Origin: Pseudomonadota bacterium
Lineage (GTDB): Bacteria; Pseudomonadota; Alphaproteobacteria; Rhodobacterales; Rhodobacteraceae
DNA: 40,686 bases
Direction of reading: 5' to 3'
Assembly (NCBI GenBank): GCA_021813365.1
Contig: JAKALB010000010.1
Coordinates: 1 to 40,686, forward strand
Shown here: positions 8,801 through 16,772 of the stretch, one piece after another
How positions within the stretch are numbered: the first letter of the stretch is position 1
How the letters are laid out: each line of letters begins with the position of its first letter
Notes under the pieces: model-generated
Database searches by the model: none
Told to the model about the DNA's origin: nothing
The model's input: only the letters and a program-made list of their open reading frames with translations
Position numbers and translations under genes: made by a program

Positions 8801-10071
8801 CAGGCCAGCCCCGGCTGGCCAGGCGCCGGCAGCGCCCGGCCGGGCGCGGGCAGCGGCATGCCATCCATCAGCGCGCGGATCATGCCCAGCACCTGTTGCG
8901 TGACCTCGCTGCCCTCCGAGGCGATCGCCCAGGCCGCCTGCGCCTGCCGCGCCGCCCGGTCGGGCGCCAGAAGGTCACTGACCCCCAGTGTCAGGTCTCC
9001 GCCCGAGGCGACCATCCGCGCCGCCATTGCCCGCGCCAGCCGGCCATAAGCGCGGGAAAACGCCCCTTCGCGCGGGCCCAGCAGCATGGCGGATCCCAGG
9101 GCCGCCGCCTCCATCGGGTTGCGTCGGCAGCCTTCGGTCAATCCGCCACCCAGATAGACCACGGGGGCCAGCCGATACCACAACCCGCATTCCGACCCGC
9201 CTTCGACCAGATAAACCTCGGTCTCGGCGTCGGGTTCCTGATCCAGCGCGCGGCGGGCCACGCGCCAGCCTTCCTCGACCTCCAGCTTGTCGGCCAGCAC
9301 CGCGCCGCGTGCCGGGTCGGCGGGCGCCAGGATCAGCACCAGCCGGTGGGCCAGTTTCAGCGCCTCGCGGTGGGCGGCGACGACCAGGGCCTCCTCCGCC
9401 TCGGGCACATCGGCGGCCAGCCAAACCGGCCGGGTCGCCAACGCGGCGGCCAGCGCCACCCGGTCGCGTTCATTGCAGGGCAGGGCGGCCGAGGCTTCCT
9501 CCATCGGCCCGGTCACACGCAGACGATCCGGCGCCACCCCGGCCTTGCGAAAGGCATGGGCCGCCGCCGCATCGCGTGCCAGCACCATGGGAAAGCGGCC
9601 CAGGGCATGGGCGTGAAGACCCGGAAACCAGCCTCTGCGGCCAGCGATCAGCCGGGGCGCCAGGCCGTCGACCAACAGCCGGGGAATGCCCCGCCGCGCC
9701 AGCGTCTCCAGCGCCATCGGGCGCAACTCGCCCTCGGCAAAGACCGCGACTTCCGGCTGCCAGTGCTCCAGAAAGGCCCGCACCGCCTCGGCCGCATCGA
9801 CCGGCGGGGTGGCCGCGATCGGCGCGGCCGGATCGGTCGGATCGGCCGGATCGGCCGGGCCGGTCGGCGCCTCGGAACTGGTCAGCAGCACCGGCACGCC
9901 ATCCTCCTCGTTCAACTGCCGGGCAAGTTTCATCAGCGCGGGGCGGCTTTCCGCCGTGGGGCTGTGCAGCCAGACAAGGCGCCCCGGGGGCCGGGGCGGC
10001 CACGGCTCGGTCCGACGCGCCTCGCGCCCGCCGGTCAACCGATACAGCGTCAGCCCCAGGGAAAAGCTCAT
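8800..10071 (-). CDS. waaA: 3-deoxy-D-manno-octulosonic acid transferase
   Basis: GT-30 glycosyltransferase (KdtA) that transfers Kdo from CMP-Kdo to lipid IVA at the inner membrane. The 423-residue length fits. It carries the N-terminal segment [12 protein letters not shown], a glycosyltransferase-N domain with [20 protein letters not shown] (a variant of the usual W-x-H-x-x-S-x-G-E motif, with Ala-Glu in place of Gly-Glu), and the C-terminal fold with [20 protein letters not shown] matching the GGS-x-x-x-x-G-x-N-x-x-E consensus of the family. A run of [14 protein letters not shown] in the middle is low-complexity. It overlaps DUF4170 upstream and lpxK downstream by one base each. Confidence 0.93.
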   Translation of the reverse strand: MSFSLGLTLYRLTGGREARRTEPWPPRPPGRLVWLHSPTAESRPALMKLARQLNEEDGVPVLLTSSEAPTGPADPADPTDPAAPIAATPPVDAAEAVRAFLEHWQPEVAVFAEGELRPMALETLARRGIPRLLVDGLAPRLIAGRRGWFPGLHAHALGRFPMVLARDAAAAHAFRKAGVAPDRLRVTGPMEEASAALPCNERDRVALAAALATRPVWLAADVPEAEEALVVAAHREALKLAHRLVLILAPADPARGAVLADKLEVEEGWRVARRALDQEPDAETEVYLVEGGSECGLWYRLAPVVYLGGGLTEGCRRNPMEAAALGSAMLLGPREGAFSRAYGRLARAMAARMVASGGDLTLGVSDLLAPDRAARQAQAAWAIASEGSEVTQQVLGMIRALMDGMPLPAPGRALPAPGQPGLA

Positions 10072-10322
10072 CAGGCGTCGTCACCCATCGCCTCGGTCGC
10101 GGAGGCCTGCGCGGCCTCTTCTCGCAGCCGGTGCAGATGGGCGATGAAATAGCGCATGTGGGCATTGTCGACGGTGCGCTGCGCCTCGGCCTTCCAGGCG
10201 GCAAAGGCGCTGGCATAATCGGGGAAGATCCCGACGACATGCAGCTTCGAGACATCCTTGAACACGGTCTTCTGCGGGCTGATCAGCTCGCCGCCAAAGA
10301 CCAGATGCAGGCGCTGGGCCAT
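10071..10322 (-). CDS. DUF4170 family protein
   Basis: Small 83-residue soluble protein of a family found in alphaproteobacteria, often next to waaA/lpxK; no function is established. It begins MAQRLHLVFGGELISPQKTV and contains VGIFPDYASAFAAWKAEAQR and DNAHMRYFIAHLHR, both typical of the family. The stop overlaps the waaA start by one base (TGATG), so it is the first gene of a DUF4170-waaA-lpxK operon. An accessory role in lipid A/Kdo assembly is inferred from neighbours only. Confidence 0.85.
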   Translation of the reverse strand: MAQRLHLVFGGELISPQKTVFKDVSKLHVVGIFPDYASAFAAWKAEAQRTVDNAHMRYFIAHLHRLREEAAQASATEAMGDDA

Positions 10323-10510
10323 GGAACACTCCCTTCAGGTTTCGTGGCCCAGAATAGGCGGATTTCTGCGGGTGCGAAAGGGTCGGGGCCGCCTGGGATA
10401 CGTCGGATTTGCGGGCGGTCGGCCAGGCGGTGGCCGCAATCCGGCTCTGGCACGGGGTGGCCGGGCTGTATCGGCGGATCGCCGGATCGGCCAGAGGCAA
10501 GGGGACCGGG

Positions 10511-10558
10511 GCAAGACCGGCGGCAAGACTGGCGGCAAGACTGGCGGCAAGACGGGGC
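10511..10558. repeat. 12-bp tandem repeat, four copies
   Basis: Four head-to-tail units GCAAGAC(C/T)GGCG at 10511, 10523, 10535 and 10547; the last is degenerate. Read on the minus strand the unit contains GTCTTGCC, similar to the unit of the array at 39781. Noncoding; function unknown. Confidence 0.85.
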
Positions 10559-10753
10559 ACCACACCAGGTTCGGCAGGCGCAGCCGGTGGGTGCCCTGCG
10601 GCACGGTGGGTATTGCGGGCCCACCGGCCATCGGCACCGATCTGCCCGAACCAGGGCGCAGGCCCCTCCGATCGGGCGCGGCCCCGCCCTGGGGCAAGGC
10701 CGCCGGTTGGGGAATCATGGTGAACAAATGGTTGATGGTGCCAGGCAAAATAC

Positions 10754-10793
10754 CATGATTTCAATACGTTAACTGGCGCCCCACGCGTGTTAC
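10754..10793 (+). repeat. 40-bp inverted repeat, copy A
   Basis: It begins CATGATTTCAATA and ends GCCCCACGCGTGTTAC. It matches the reverse complement of 12651-12690 at 35 of 40 positions without gaps; the outer 10 bp at each end are identical. It lies 78 bp beyond the dapD stop codon. Together the two copies bracket the aph-dapD pair with their GTTAC ends pointing inward. Confidence 0.9.
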
Positions 10794-10871
10794 GCCCGCC
10801 AGCCCTGCCCGGTTTCGATCACCTGCCGCCTCCGCCTCCGCCTCCGCCGCCTTCGCCGCCATCGGCCCGGG

Positions 10872-11696
10872 TCAGTCGCGCAGCAGTTCGTTGATCGACG
10901 TCTTCGCGCGGGTCTGGGCATCGACCTTCTTTACGATCACCGCGCAGTAGAGGTTGATCCCGCCCCTGGAAGGCATCGAGCCGGCGACGACGACCGACCC
11001 CGCCGGAACCTCGCCATACATGACGTCACCCGTCTCGCGGTCGACGATCTTGGTGGACTTGCCGATGAACACCCCCATCCCCAGAACCGAACCCTCGCGG
11101 ATGATGCAGCCTTCCACGACTTCCGATCGGGCGCCGATGAAACAGTTGTCTTCGATGATCGTCGGTCCGGCCTGCATCGGCTCCAGCACCCCGCCGATGC
11201 CGACGCCGCCCGACAGGTGGACGTTCTTGCCGATCTGGGCGCAACTGCCCACCGTGGCCCAGCCGTCGACCATCGACCCTTCGTCGACATAGGCGCCGAC
11301 GTTCACGAAGGAGGGCATCAGCACGACCCCCTTGGCGATATAGGCCGAGCGGCGGACGATCGAGCCGGGAACGGCGCGGAACCCGGCGGCGCGCCAGTCG
11401 GCCTCGGTCCAGCCCTGCCACTTGGACGGCACCTTGTCCCACCAGTTGGACCCGCCGCTGGATCCCGAAATCTCGTGCATGTCGGTCAGGCGGAACGACA
11501 GCAGCACCGCCTTCTTGGCCCACTGGTTCACATGCCAGTCATTGCCGCGCTTCTCTGCGACGCGCAGCCTGCCGGAATCGAGCGCCGCCAGCGTCGCTTC
11601 GATGGCTTCGCGGGTCGGGCCCCTGGTGGCGGGGGAAATCGTCTCGCGCGATTCCCAGGCGGCTTCGACGGCGGCTTCAAGTTGGGCGTGGGACAT
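10872..11696 (-). CDS. dapD: 2,3,4,5-tetrahydropyridine-2,6-dicarboxylate N-succinyltransferase
   Basis: Cytoplasmic succinyl-CoA-dependent acyltransferase of the succinylase lysine/diaminopimelate pathway, two steps before DapE. The 274 residues match the family. The N-terminal helical domain ([20 protein letters not shown]) is followed by a left-handed beta-helix of hexapeptide repeats ([20 protein letters not shown], then [20 protein letters not shown], then [20 protein letters not shown]), and the C-terminal segment [22 protein letters not shown]. It is preceded at 62 bp by the APH-like kinase gene in the same direction, so the two may be co-transcribed. Confidence 0.97.
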   Translation of the reverse strand: MSHAQLEAAVEAAWESRETISPATRGPTREAIEATLAALDSGRLRVAEKRGNDWHVNQWAKKAVLLSFRLTDMHEISGSSGGSNWWDKVPSKWQGWTEADWRAAGFRAVPGSIVRRSAYIAKGVVLMPSFVNVGAYVDEGSMVDGWATVGSCAQIGKNVHLSGGVGIGGVLEPMQAGPTIIEDNCFIGARSEVVEGCIIREGSVLGMGVFIGKSTKIVDRETGDVMYGEVPAGSVVVAGSMPSRGGINLYCAVIVKKVDAQTRAKTSINELLRD

Positions 11697-11758
11697 GGGC
11701 TTCCTCCGGTCCGGGTCTCAGGCGCATCTACGCGGGGATGGGCTGCCGCGCAACCGGG

Positions 11759-12619
11759 TCAATCAGGCCACAGCCTGCCCAGCGTGGCCAGCAGGATGGC
11801 GTGGAAGCTGGGGTTCGAGCTGCGGTAATACGGCAGACCGTGCACCACTTTCGACAGGGCGACCGCGCGGGCGCGCTCAAGAGCGTCGGGGGCGGGGTTC
11901 ATCACCCGCAGGAAGGCGGCGCGGGCGGGGCCGTCAAAGGCCATGAAGGCCGGCAGCAGGTCCATCGCCGGGTCGCCCAGGCAAAGGTTGCCCCAGTCGA
12001 TCACCGCAACCAGCCTTCCGCGCCGCATCAGCAGGTTCAGCGGGTGCAGGTCGCCGTGGCTGAGCACCAGGGGGCCGGCATGGGGCGGCAGCGGGCGCAG
12101 GCGGTGCAGCAGGGAAAGGAGACGGGCGGGGTCGGCCTCGACCACCTTGGGGATGAAAGCCTCGAGGGCGGAAAGGCGCAGGGCGGGCTCGTCGCCTTCG
12201 CGGCGGATCGTGCCTGCCGGGGCAGGCCGGGCGTGCAGGCGGCGGATCATCTCGGCCAGAGCCAGGGCCACGGCGGGGTCGCTGAGGCGGGGTGGGGCGG
12301 GGTGACCGGGCAGCCAGGCCGTGACCATCCAGGGGAAGGGATAGCCCGCGCCGGGCCGGCCCAGCCGCAGCGGAACCGGCACCGGCAGCGGCAGGGCGGC
12401 GGCCAGTCCGGGCAGCAGGGCCGTCATCCGGGTCAGCTGATCGGCGGCGTGGGGCAGGCGGGGAAAGCGCAGGACAAGCCGGGGGCCCAGGCGGAACAGG
12501 GCGTTGTCGGTCCCCGCCTGCCCGACCCGGCGCAGCGGCAGCGCGGCCAGGTCGGGCATCTGTTCGGACAGGAGCGCGCGGACCTGGGCGGCGGAGGGGG
12601 TGCGGTCATGGCTGTGCAT
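11759..12619 (-). CDS. Aminoglycoside-phosphotransferase-fold kinase (APH family)
   Basis: 286-residue small-molecule kinase of the APH/choline-kinase-like superfamily. Brenner's motif is complete: LSHGDLHPLNLL with catalytic Asp about 190 and Asn about 195, then VIDWGNLCLGDPAMDL with the metal-binding Asp about 208. The N-terminal lobe has LVLRFPRLP in place of the ATP-binding lysine strand, so the usual lysine appears to be replaced by arginine. The natural substrate is not recognisable; homologues are annotated as phosphotransferases and need not confer resistance. It is the gene directly upstream of dapD, and the 40-bp element B lies 31 bp before its start. Confidence 0.85.
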   Translation of the reverse strand: MHSHDRTPSAAQVRALLSEQMPDLAALPLRRVGQAGTDNALFRLGPRLVLRFPRLPHAADQLTRMTALLPGLAAALPLPVPVPLRLGRPGAGYPFPWMVTAWLPGHPAPPRLSDPAVALALAEMIRRLHARPAPAGTIRREGDEPALRLSALEAFIPKVVEADPARLLSLLHRLRPLPPHAGPLVLSHGDLHPLNLLMRRGRLVAVIDWGNLCLGDPAMDLLPAFMAFDGPARAAFLRVMNPAPDALERARAVALSKVVHGLPYYRSSNPSFHAILLATLGRLWPD

Positions 12620-12650
12620 GCGCGCCTCGGGCCGCGGTGAAATCTGCGGT

Positions 12651-12690
12651 GTAACACGCGTGGGGCCTCAGGCAACATATTGAAATCATG
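12651..12690 (-). repeat. 40-bp inverted repeat, copy B
   Basis: On the minus strand it reads CATGATTTCAATA at the high-coordinate end to GTGTTAC at 12651, 35/40 identical to copy A at 10754-10793. It occupies the leader/promoter position of the APH-like gene (start 12619). An AT-rich tract (12691-12720) follows and may hold the promoter of that minus-strand gene. Confidence 0.9.
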
Positions 12691-12736
12691 TCATTTAAAA
12701 ATTTCTGTTAACCTGGTGGTAAGGTGTTGCACAGGG

Positions 12737-13414
12737 TCAGTCGATCGCCGGATCACCGGGTTGCGGGCCGTCATAGCCCGGAAGGATGGCCAGGCTCAGC
12801 TGCCCCTGCGCCTGCGCCTGCGCCTGCTCCCGCTTCTGCCCTTGCCCCTGACGCATCGCGACGGGGCGGCCGTGGTCGGGCGTGTGGTAGCACTCGGTGG
12901 CAGCCTGAAGGCTGGGAAAGCCGATCACGGCGATCCGGGCGGGGAACCGGCCCTCGGGCCGCAGGGCGGCCGTGCCGCTCACCAGCACCCGCCCGCCACA
13001 TCGCGCCAGGGCATCGTTCCATGCGGCGACCAGGGACCGGTCGTCACCGGGGTCGGCCTCGTGGCCGGCGACGATCCAGTAGGCCCGGGCCGGGGCCGTG
13101 CGCGGAGGCGCGGCGGGGTCAGGCGCGTCCGGCCCGGCGACCAGGGCGATGTCGGCGACCGAAGCGCCCTGTCGCAGGGCCATGGCGCGAGCATATTCGG
13201 GCGAGTGGTAGCAGGCGGTGGCGGCCTGAAGGCTGACAAATTCCAGCACCACCAGCCGTTGGCGGAACCGGCCTTCCGCCAGCAGGGCCTGGCCGCCACG
13301 CACCAGAAACTGCGCGCCATATTTCGTAAAGGCCAGGGCATTGGCAGCGACATAGGCCTGGTAGGCCAGGGGGTCGGTCACATCGACCTGGGCGATCAGA
13401 TAGCCTTTGGGCAT
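12737..13414 (-). CDS. Duplicated DUF1330 protein
   Basis: 225-residue protein made of two DUF1330 (dimeric alpha-beta barrel, ABM-like) units fused in tandem; single-unit family members are about 95 residues. Unit 1 (about 1-95) carries YLIAQVDVTDPLAYQAYVAA, then GRFRQRLVVLEFVSLQAATACYHS and PEYARAMALR; unit 2 (about 110-195) repeats AYWIVAGHEAD, GRFPARIAVIGFPSLQAATE, then CYHTPDHGRPVAMRQG. The linker is rich in Pro/Ala. The C-terminus has a glutamine-alanine run (QAQAQAQGQ). Function of the family is unknown. Unit 2 has drifted more in its first strand. The stop lies 117 bp upstream of the APH-like gene start, leaving element B between them. Confidence 0.85.
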   Translation of the reverse strand: MPKGYLIAQVDVTDPLAYQAYVAANALAFTKYGAQFLVRGGQALLAEGRFRQRLVVLEFVSLQAATACYHSPEYARAMALRQGASVADIALVAGPDAPDPAAPPRTAPARAYWIVAGHEADPGDDRSLVAAWNDALARCGGRVLVSGTAALRPEGRFPARIAVIGFPSLQAATECYHTPDHGRPVAMRQGQGQKREQAQAQAQGQLSLAILPGYDGPQPGDPAID

Positions 13415-13520
13415 GGCGGCCTCGCATCGGGGTTGGGGTGCAGGTTAGGCCAGATCGGGGCGGACCGCCAACGCGATTGCCGCCAGGATGGCCGCGGCGG
13501 GTGAGGCCGCGGCGGGGGGG

Positions 13521-13580
13521 CGGGTTAGGCCGGGGCAGGTGAGGCCGGTGCGGGTTAGGCCGGGGCAGGCGAGGCCGGTG
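13521..13580. repeat. 30-bp tandem repeat, two copies
   Basis: Units 13521-13550 and 13551-13580 begin CGGGTTAGGCCGGGGCAGG and differ at one position (T/C at unit base 20). A partial third unit (CGGG) follows, and a degenerate CAGGTTAGGCC occurs near 13442. It is noncoding, between the start of the DUF1330 gene and the 3' end of the dehydratase gene; the remainder of 13415-13624 shows nothing else. Confidence 0.9.
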
Positions 13581-13624
13581 CGGGGGCGATCCGCCGGATG
13601 CCGGGCCCGACAGCGCGGCGGCAC

Positions 13625-14554
13625 CTAGCCCAGAGGGTCTGGCGCGGGGTTGGCCCCACAGAGCAGAACGCCGACCCGTTCACCCGGCGACGGTCGATAG
13701 GCACCCGAGATCAGGGCGGCCAGTGCGGTGGCCCCGGCGGGTTCGACCAGTTGCCGCAGACCGCGCCACAGCAGGCGCTGGGCCTCGGCGATGGCCGCGT
13801 CGCTGACCAGGACCGAGGTGACGCCGACCTGCACGGCCAGCCCATGGGACAGACGGCCGATCTGGCCGGCGCCCAGCGCGTTGGCGGCGATGCCCGAGAC
13901 ATCGACCCTGGCCTGCGGCCCGTCGCGCAGCGCCATGTGCAGCGTGGGGGCAAGTTCGGGTTCCACCGCCACGACGCGGCGGCGGCCCTGCAGCCAGGCG
14001 AGTGCACCGCCGATCAGGCCGCCGCCGCCCACGGCGATCAGGACGGTGTCGGCGGTCAGGCCCTGGTCTTCCCATTCCTTCATCAGGGTGCCCTGTCCGG
14101 CGATGGTCATCGGCGCGTCGTAGGCATGGATCTGCAACGCGCCGGTGGCGGCGGCATGGGCCCGGGCCAGGGCCGCGGCATCGGCATAGACGCCGGGGAC
14201 GACAACCAGATCGGCGCCCTGCTCGCGGATCAGGGCGATCTTGGCGGGGCCGGCGTATTCGGGGACAAAGATCCTGGCCGGATAGCCCAGGCTGCGGGCG
14301 GCATAGGCCACCGCCGCCCCATGGTTTCCGCCCGAAGCGGCGACGACGCCGGCCGGAGGCACCGGCCCCTGCAGCAATGTGTTGAAGGCGCCGCGCGCCT
14401 TGAAGCTGCCGGTATGCTGGGTGTGTTCGAACTTCAGTTGCAGGGGGCCACAGCTGATGCCGGTTCCGGGCAGGGTGGCCTGCATCACCGCGGTGACGCG
14501 GACGTGGCCGGCGATCCGCTCGGCCGCGGCGATGATTTCCTCTCGCCAGTTCAT
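13625..14554 (-). CDS. PLP-dependent threonine/serine dehydratase
   Basis: Fold-type II pyridoxal-phosphate enzyme of the tryptophan synthase beta superfamily, likely deaminating threonine or serine to the 2-oxo acid and ammonia. 309 residues from MNWREEIIAAAERI (ATG 14554). The PLP lysine is in HTGSFKARGAFN (Lys about 52), the asparagine loop is ASGGNHGAAVAYA, and the phosphate-binding glycine loop is AVGGGGLIGG (about 175). There is no C-terminal regulatory ACT-like domain, so this is the short catabolic/serine racemase-like type rather than biosynthetic IlvA. The open frame continues upstream of 14554, but those residues overlap the divergent LOG gene and are not conserved. Confidence 0.88.
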   Translation of the reverse strand: MNWREEIIAAAERIAGHVRVTAVMQATLPGTGISCGPLQLKFEHTQHTGSFKARGAFNTLLQGPVPPAGVVAASGGNHGAAVAYAARSLGYPARIFVPEYAGPAKIALIREQGADLVVVPGVYADAAALARAHAAATGALQIHAYDAPMTIAGQGTLMKEWEDQGLTADTVLIAVGGGGLIGGALAWLQGRRRVVAVEPELAPTLHMALRDGPQARVDVSGIAANALGAGQIGRLSHGLAVQVGVTSVLVSDAAIAEAQRLLWRGLRQLVEPAGATALAALISGAYRPSPGERVGVLLCGANPAPDPLG

Positions 14555-14621
14555 GGATGAGCCTTTCCCTTGCCGTGCTGCAAAGATAGCCATGGGGCAA
14601 AGAACAAAGGCAAGCTTGTCC

Positions 14622-15452
14622 ATGACCGACCTACCCAGCCGCCCGCATCCTCTCCGTGATTCGGTCCAGGATGTCGAGGCCAGCCACCGCCTGCCCGACA
14701 CGCCGCAGACGCGATCGCCCAGCTACCGGCTGGCCTTTGCCGACGATGATTTCCTGATGAAGCAGGAACTGCGGCCGGTGCGGTTGCAACTGGAGCTGCT
14801 GAAGCCGCAGATGGCGCTGGATTCGGCCGAGATCCGGTCGACGGTGGTGCTGTTCGGGGGGGCGCGCATCCCTTCGCCCGAGAAGGTTGCAGAAACCCGC
14901 AAGGCCGGGCTTGTCGCCCTGGCACCCTATTACGAAGAGGCGCGCAAGTTTGCAGCCGAGGTGACGCGGCGCAGCCTGCAGACCTATGGCCATGACTGGG
15001 TGATCTGCACCGGCGGTGGGCCGGGCGTGATGGAGGCCGGCAACCGGGGTGCCGCCGAGGCGGGCGGTCGATCGATCGGGCTGAACATCATGCTGCCGCA
15101 TGAGCAGGTGCCAAACCCATGGGTGACACCGGAATTTTCCTTCAATTTCCACTATTTCGCGATCAGGAAGATGCATTTCCTGATGCGGGCGGCGGCGATC
15201 TGCATCTTTCCCGGCGGCTTTGGCACGATGGACGAGATGTTCGAGGCGCTGACCCTGATGCAGACCGGCCGGATGCGGCGCGTGCCGTTCCTGCTGTTTG
15301 GCCAGGCCTATTGGCAGAAGGTGATCAACTGGGAGGCGCTGGTGGATGCCGGCACGATCAATGCCCAGGATCTGGACCTGTTCCGGTTCGTCGAGACGGC
15401 GGATGAGGCCGTGGCCGTCCTGTTCGCCGGGCAGGAGAGCTTTCCTGGCTGA
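14622..15452 (+). CDS. LOG/TIGR00730-family Rossmann-fold protein (nucleotide 5'-monophosphate phosphoribohydrolase-like)
   Basis: 276-residue member of the lysine-decarboxylase-like/LOG family, whose characterised members cleave the N-glycosidic bond of nucleoside monophosphates (cytokinin riboside phosphate, or pyrimidine/purine NMPs). Visible: VVLFGGARIPSPEK, ICTGGGPGVMEAGNRGA, and the signature PGGFGTMDEMFEALTL, which carries the catalytic Glu of the PGGxGTxxE motif. An extended N-terminus (about 70 residues) places it with the longer bacterial group. ATG 14622 is chosen over in-frame ATG 14592 because AAAGG lies 12 bases before it and it gives the MTDLPSRPHPLRDS start. It is divergent from the dehydratase with 67 bp between starts. 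Confidence 0.85.
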   Translation: MTDLPSRPHPLRDSVQDVEASHRLPDTPQTRSPSYRLAFADDDFLMKQELRPVRLQLELLKPQMALDSAEIRSTVVLFGGARIPSPEKVAETRKAGLVALAPYYEEARKFAAEVTRRSLQTYGHDWVICTGGGPGVMEAGNRGAAEAGGRSIGLNIMLPHEQVPNPWVTPEFSFNFHYFAIRKMHFLMRAAAICIFPGGFGTMDEMFEALTLMQTGRMRRVPFLLFGQAYWQKVINWEALVDAGTINAQDLDLFRFVETADEAVAVLFAGQESFPG

Positions 15453-16667
15453 TCAGGCAGAGCGCGGATCGCGCGGCTCGCGCAGCCAGCCGGGGAGGCA
15501 GGCGGTCCGGGTGGCACCGGCAAAGCGCGCCAGTCGCAGCAGTTCCGCCTGCAGCCGGTCGAGGCGCCGGGTGCCCATGCGAAGCCCCGGTTCGGGCCAG
15601 AAGGCGCGGGTGACGAGGGTGTCACCCGTGACCCTGGTGTCGATCCGGCCCATGATTCGGTCGCCCTCCAGCACCGGAAAGACGTAATAGCCGAAGCGGC
15701 GTTTCGGTTCGGGCACGAAGACCTCGATCCGGTAGAAGAAGCCGAACAGGAATTCGGCACGGTCGCGGTCGCGCAGGGCGGGATCGAAGGGCGACAGGAT
15801 GCGGATGCGGCCGGGCGGTTCGGGGGCTTCGGCCAGCCGGGCCAGGATGTCGGGGCGGGCCAGCGATCGGCGCAAGCGGCCGTCGGCGCCCTCGATCTCG
15901 ACCGGGCAGATCTCGCCGCGACCCAGGGCCGAAGCGACCCAGGCCCGGGTTTCCTCGGGCGTGGTCAGGTGCCAGAAGGCGCGCAGTTCCGACGGGTCGG
16001 CAAAGCCCAGCCGCTCGAGCGCGCCGGAGAGCGCCCAGTCGATCATCGCGGCTTCGTCGGGGCGCGGGGCGCGGTGGGCCGCGGGGATGACACGGTGGGT
16101 CAGATCATAGACCTTCTGAAACCCTTCGCGCCGGGTGATGGCCAGATCGCCGGTGCGCCACAGCCATTCCAGTGCGGTCTTCGAAGGATGCCAGTCCCAC
16201 CAGCCGCCCTTCGAGCGCTGCTCGCCTTCGCCCACATCCGACACGCGCAGCGCGCCCTCGGCGGTGACGCGGGAAAGGATCGTGTCGAATTGCGCCTCGT
16301 AGCCAGGACGGAACCACTGCTTCCACTTCTCCGCCAGACGGGCGCGGCTGCGCTCGAAACGATGGTGCCAATAGGGGAAGGCCGAAACGGGCAGGACGGC
16401 GGCGTCATGTGTCCAGTGTTCGAACAGGCTGCGGTGGTGCTCCAGTTCCGCCTTCAGCTGGTCGGGTTGGTAGGCGGGGCGCCGTGACCAGAGGATCATG
16501 TGATGCGCGCGTTCGACCGTTCTGATGCTGTCGACCTGGACAAAGCCCAGACGGTCGATCAATCCCAGCAAGTCATCGCGCCCGCCGCCCCGCGGCGGCT
16601 CGGCCAGGGCGTGGCGATGCAGGAACAGACGGCGGGCGTCGCGGTTGGACAGGCGGATCGGCGGCAT
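15453..16667 (-). CDS. YcaQ-like winged-helix DNA glycosylase (HTH_42 family)
   Basis: 404-residue member of the AlkZ/YcaQ family of winged-helix DNA glycosylases, which excise bulky alkylated bases and unhook interstrand crosslinks. The N-terminal motif GFVQVDSIRTVERAHHMILW contains Q-V-D at residues 44-46, the Q-phi-D catalytic form of the YcaQ subgroup (AlkZ proper has Q-phi-Q). Also characteristic are LFEHWTHDAAVLP and the C-terminal FGYYVFPVLEGDRIMGRIDT. The stop codon abuts that of the convergent LOG gene (shared palindrome TGATCA, 15450-15455), leaving no intergenic base. Previously such proteins were annotated only as 'winged helix DNA-binding'. Confidence 0.88.
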   Translation of the reverse strand: MPPIRLSNRDARRLFLHRHALAEPPRGGGRDDLLGLIDRLGFVQVDSIRTVERAHHMILWSRRPAYQPDQLKAELEHHRSLFEHWTHDAAVLPVSAFPYWHHRFERSRARLAEKWKQWFRPGYEAQFDTILSRVTAEGALRVSDVGEGEQRSKGGWWDWHPSKTALEWLWRTGDLAITRREGFQKVYDLTHRVIPAAHRAPRPDEAAMIDWALSGALERLGFADPSELRAFWHLTTPEETRAWVASALGRGEICPVEIEGADGRLRRSLARPDILARLAEAPEPPGRIRILSPFDPALRDRDRAEFLFGFFYRIEVFVPEPKRRFGYYVFPVLEGDRIMGRIDTRVTGDTLVTRAFWPEPGLRMGTRRLDRLQAELLRLARFAGATRTACLPGWLREPRDPRSA

Positions 16668-16772
16668 GGGTGGGGCAGGCTAGGGCGCGCGCGAGCGCCT
16701 GTAAAGCCGGGCCGAATCCCGCGGCCGGCGGTGATCTGCGGCGCCCCCTTCGCTCTGCCTCATCCCGGAACT

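Larger units (their letters stand above)
10323..10871. other. 549-bp intergenic region upstream of the DUF4170-waaA-lpxK operon
   Basis: No convincing gene. Open frames on both strands here are low-complexity products of a 12-bp tandem array (10511-10558). Other contents are a 9-bp inverted repeat AATCATGGT (10713-10721) / ACCATGATT (10752-10760) with a 30-bp loop, the AT-richer 40-bp element at 10754-10793, and a CCT/CCG trinucleotide-rich stretch at 10824-10860 just before the dapD stop. The promoter of the minus-strand waaA operon must lie in it, but no clear hexamers were identified. Confidence 0.6.

Noticed and set aside
10713-10760. Operator at the 9-bp inverted repeat AATCATGGT/ACCATGATT
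   Set aside because: Arms are short with a 30-bp loop and partly overlap the 40-bp repeat; may be chance.
10258-10764. Open frames on both strands across 10258-10764
   Set aside because: Low-complexity products of the 12-bp tandem array and GC bias; no conserved motif, and they overlap the waaA operon leader.
12651-12665. GTAACACGCGTGGGG resembling a conserved 16S rRNA segment
   Set aside because: Flanking bases do not match 16S rRNA on either side; the second copy at 10779-10793 likewise. Treated as part of the 40-bp repeat.
13625-14701. Longer N-terminus for the dehydratase (start at 14701)
   Set aside because: The added 49 residues overlap the divergent LOG gene and are unlike the family; conservation begins at 14554.
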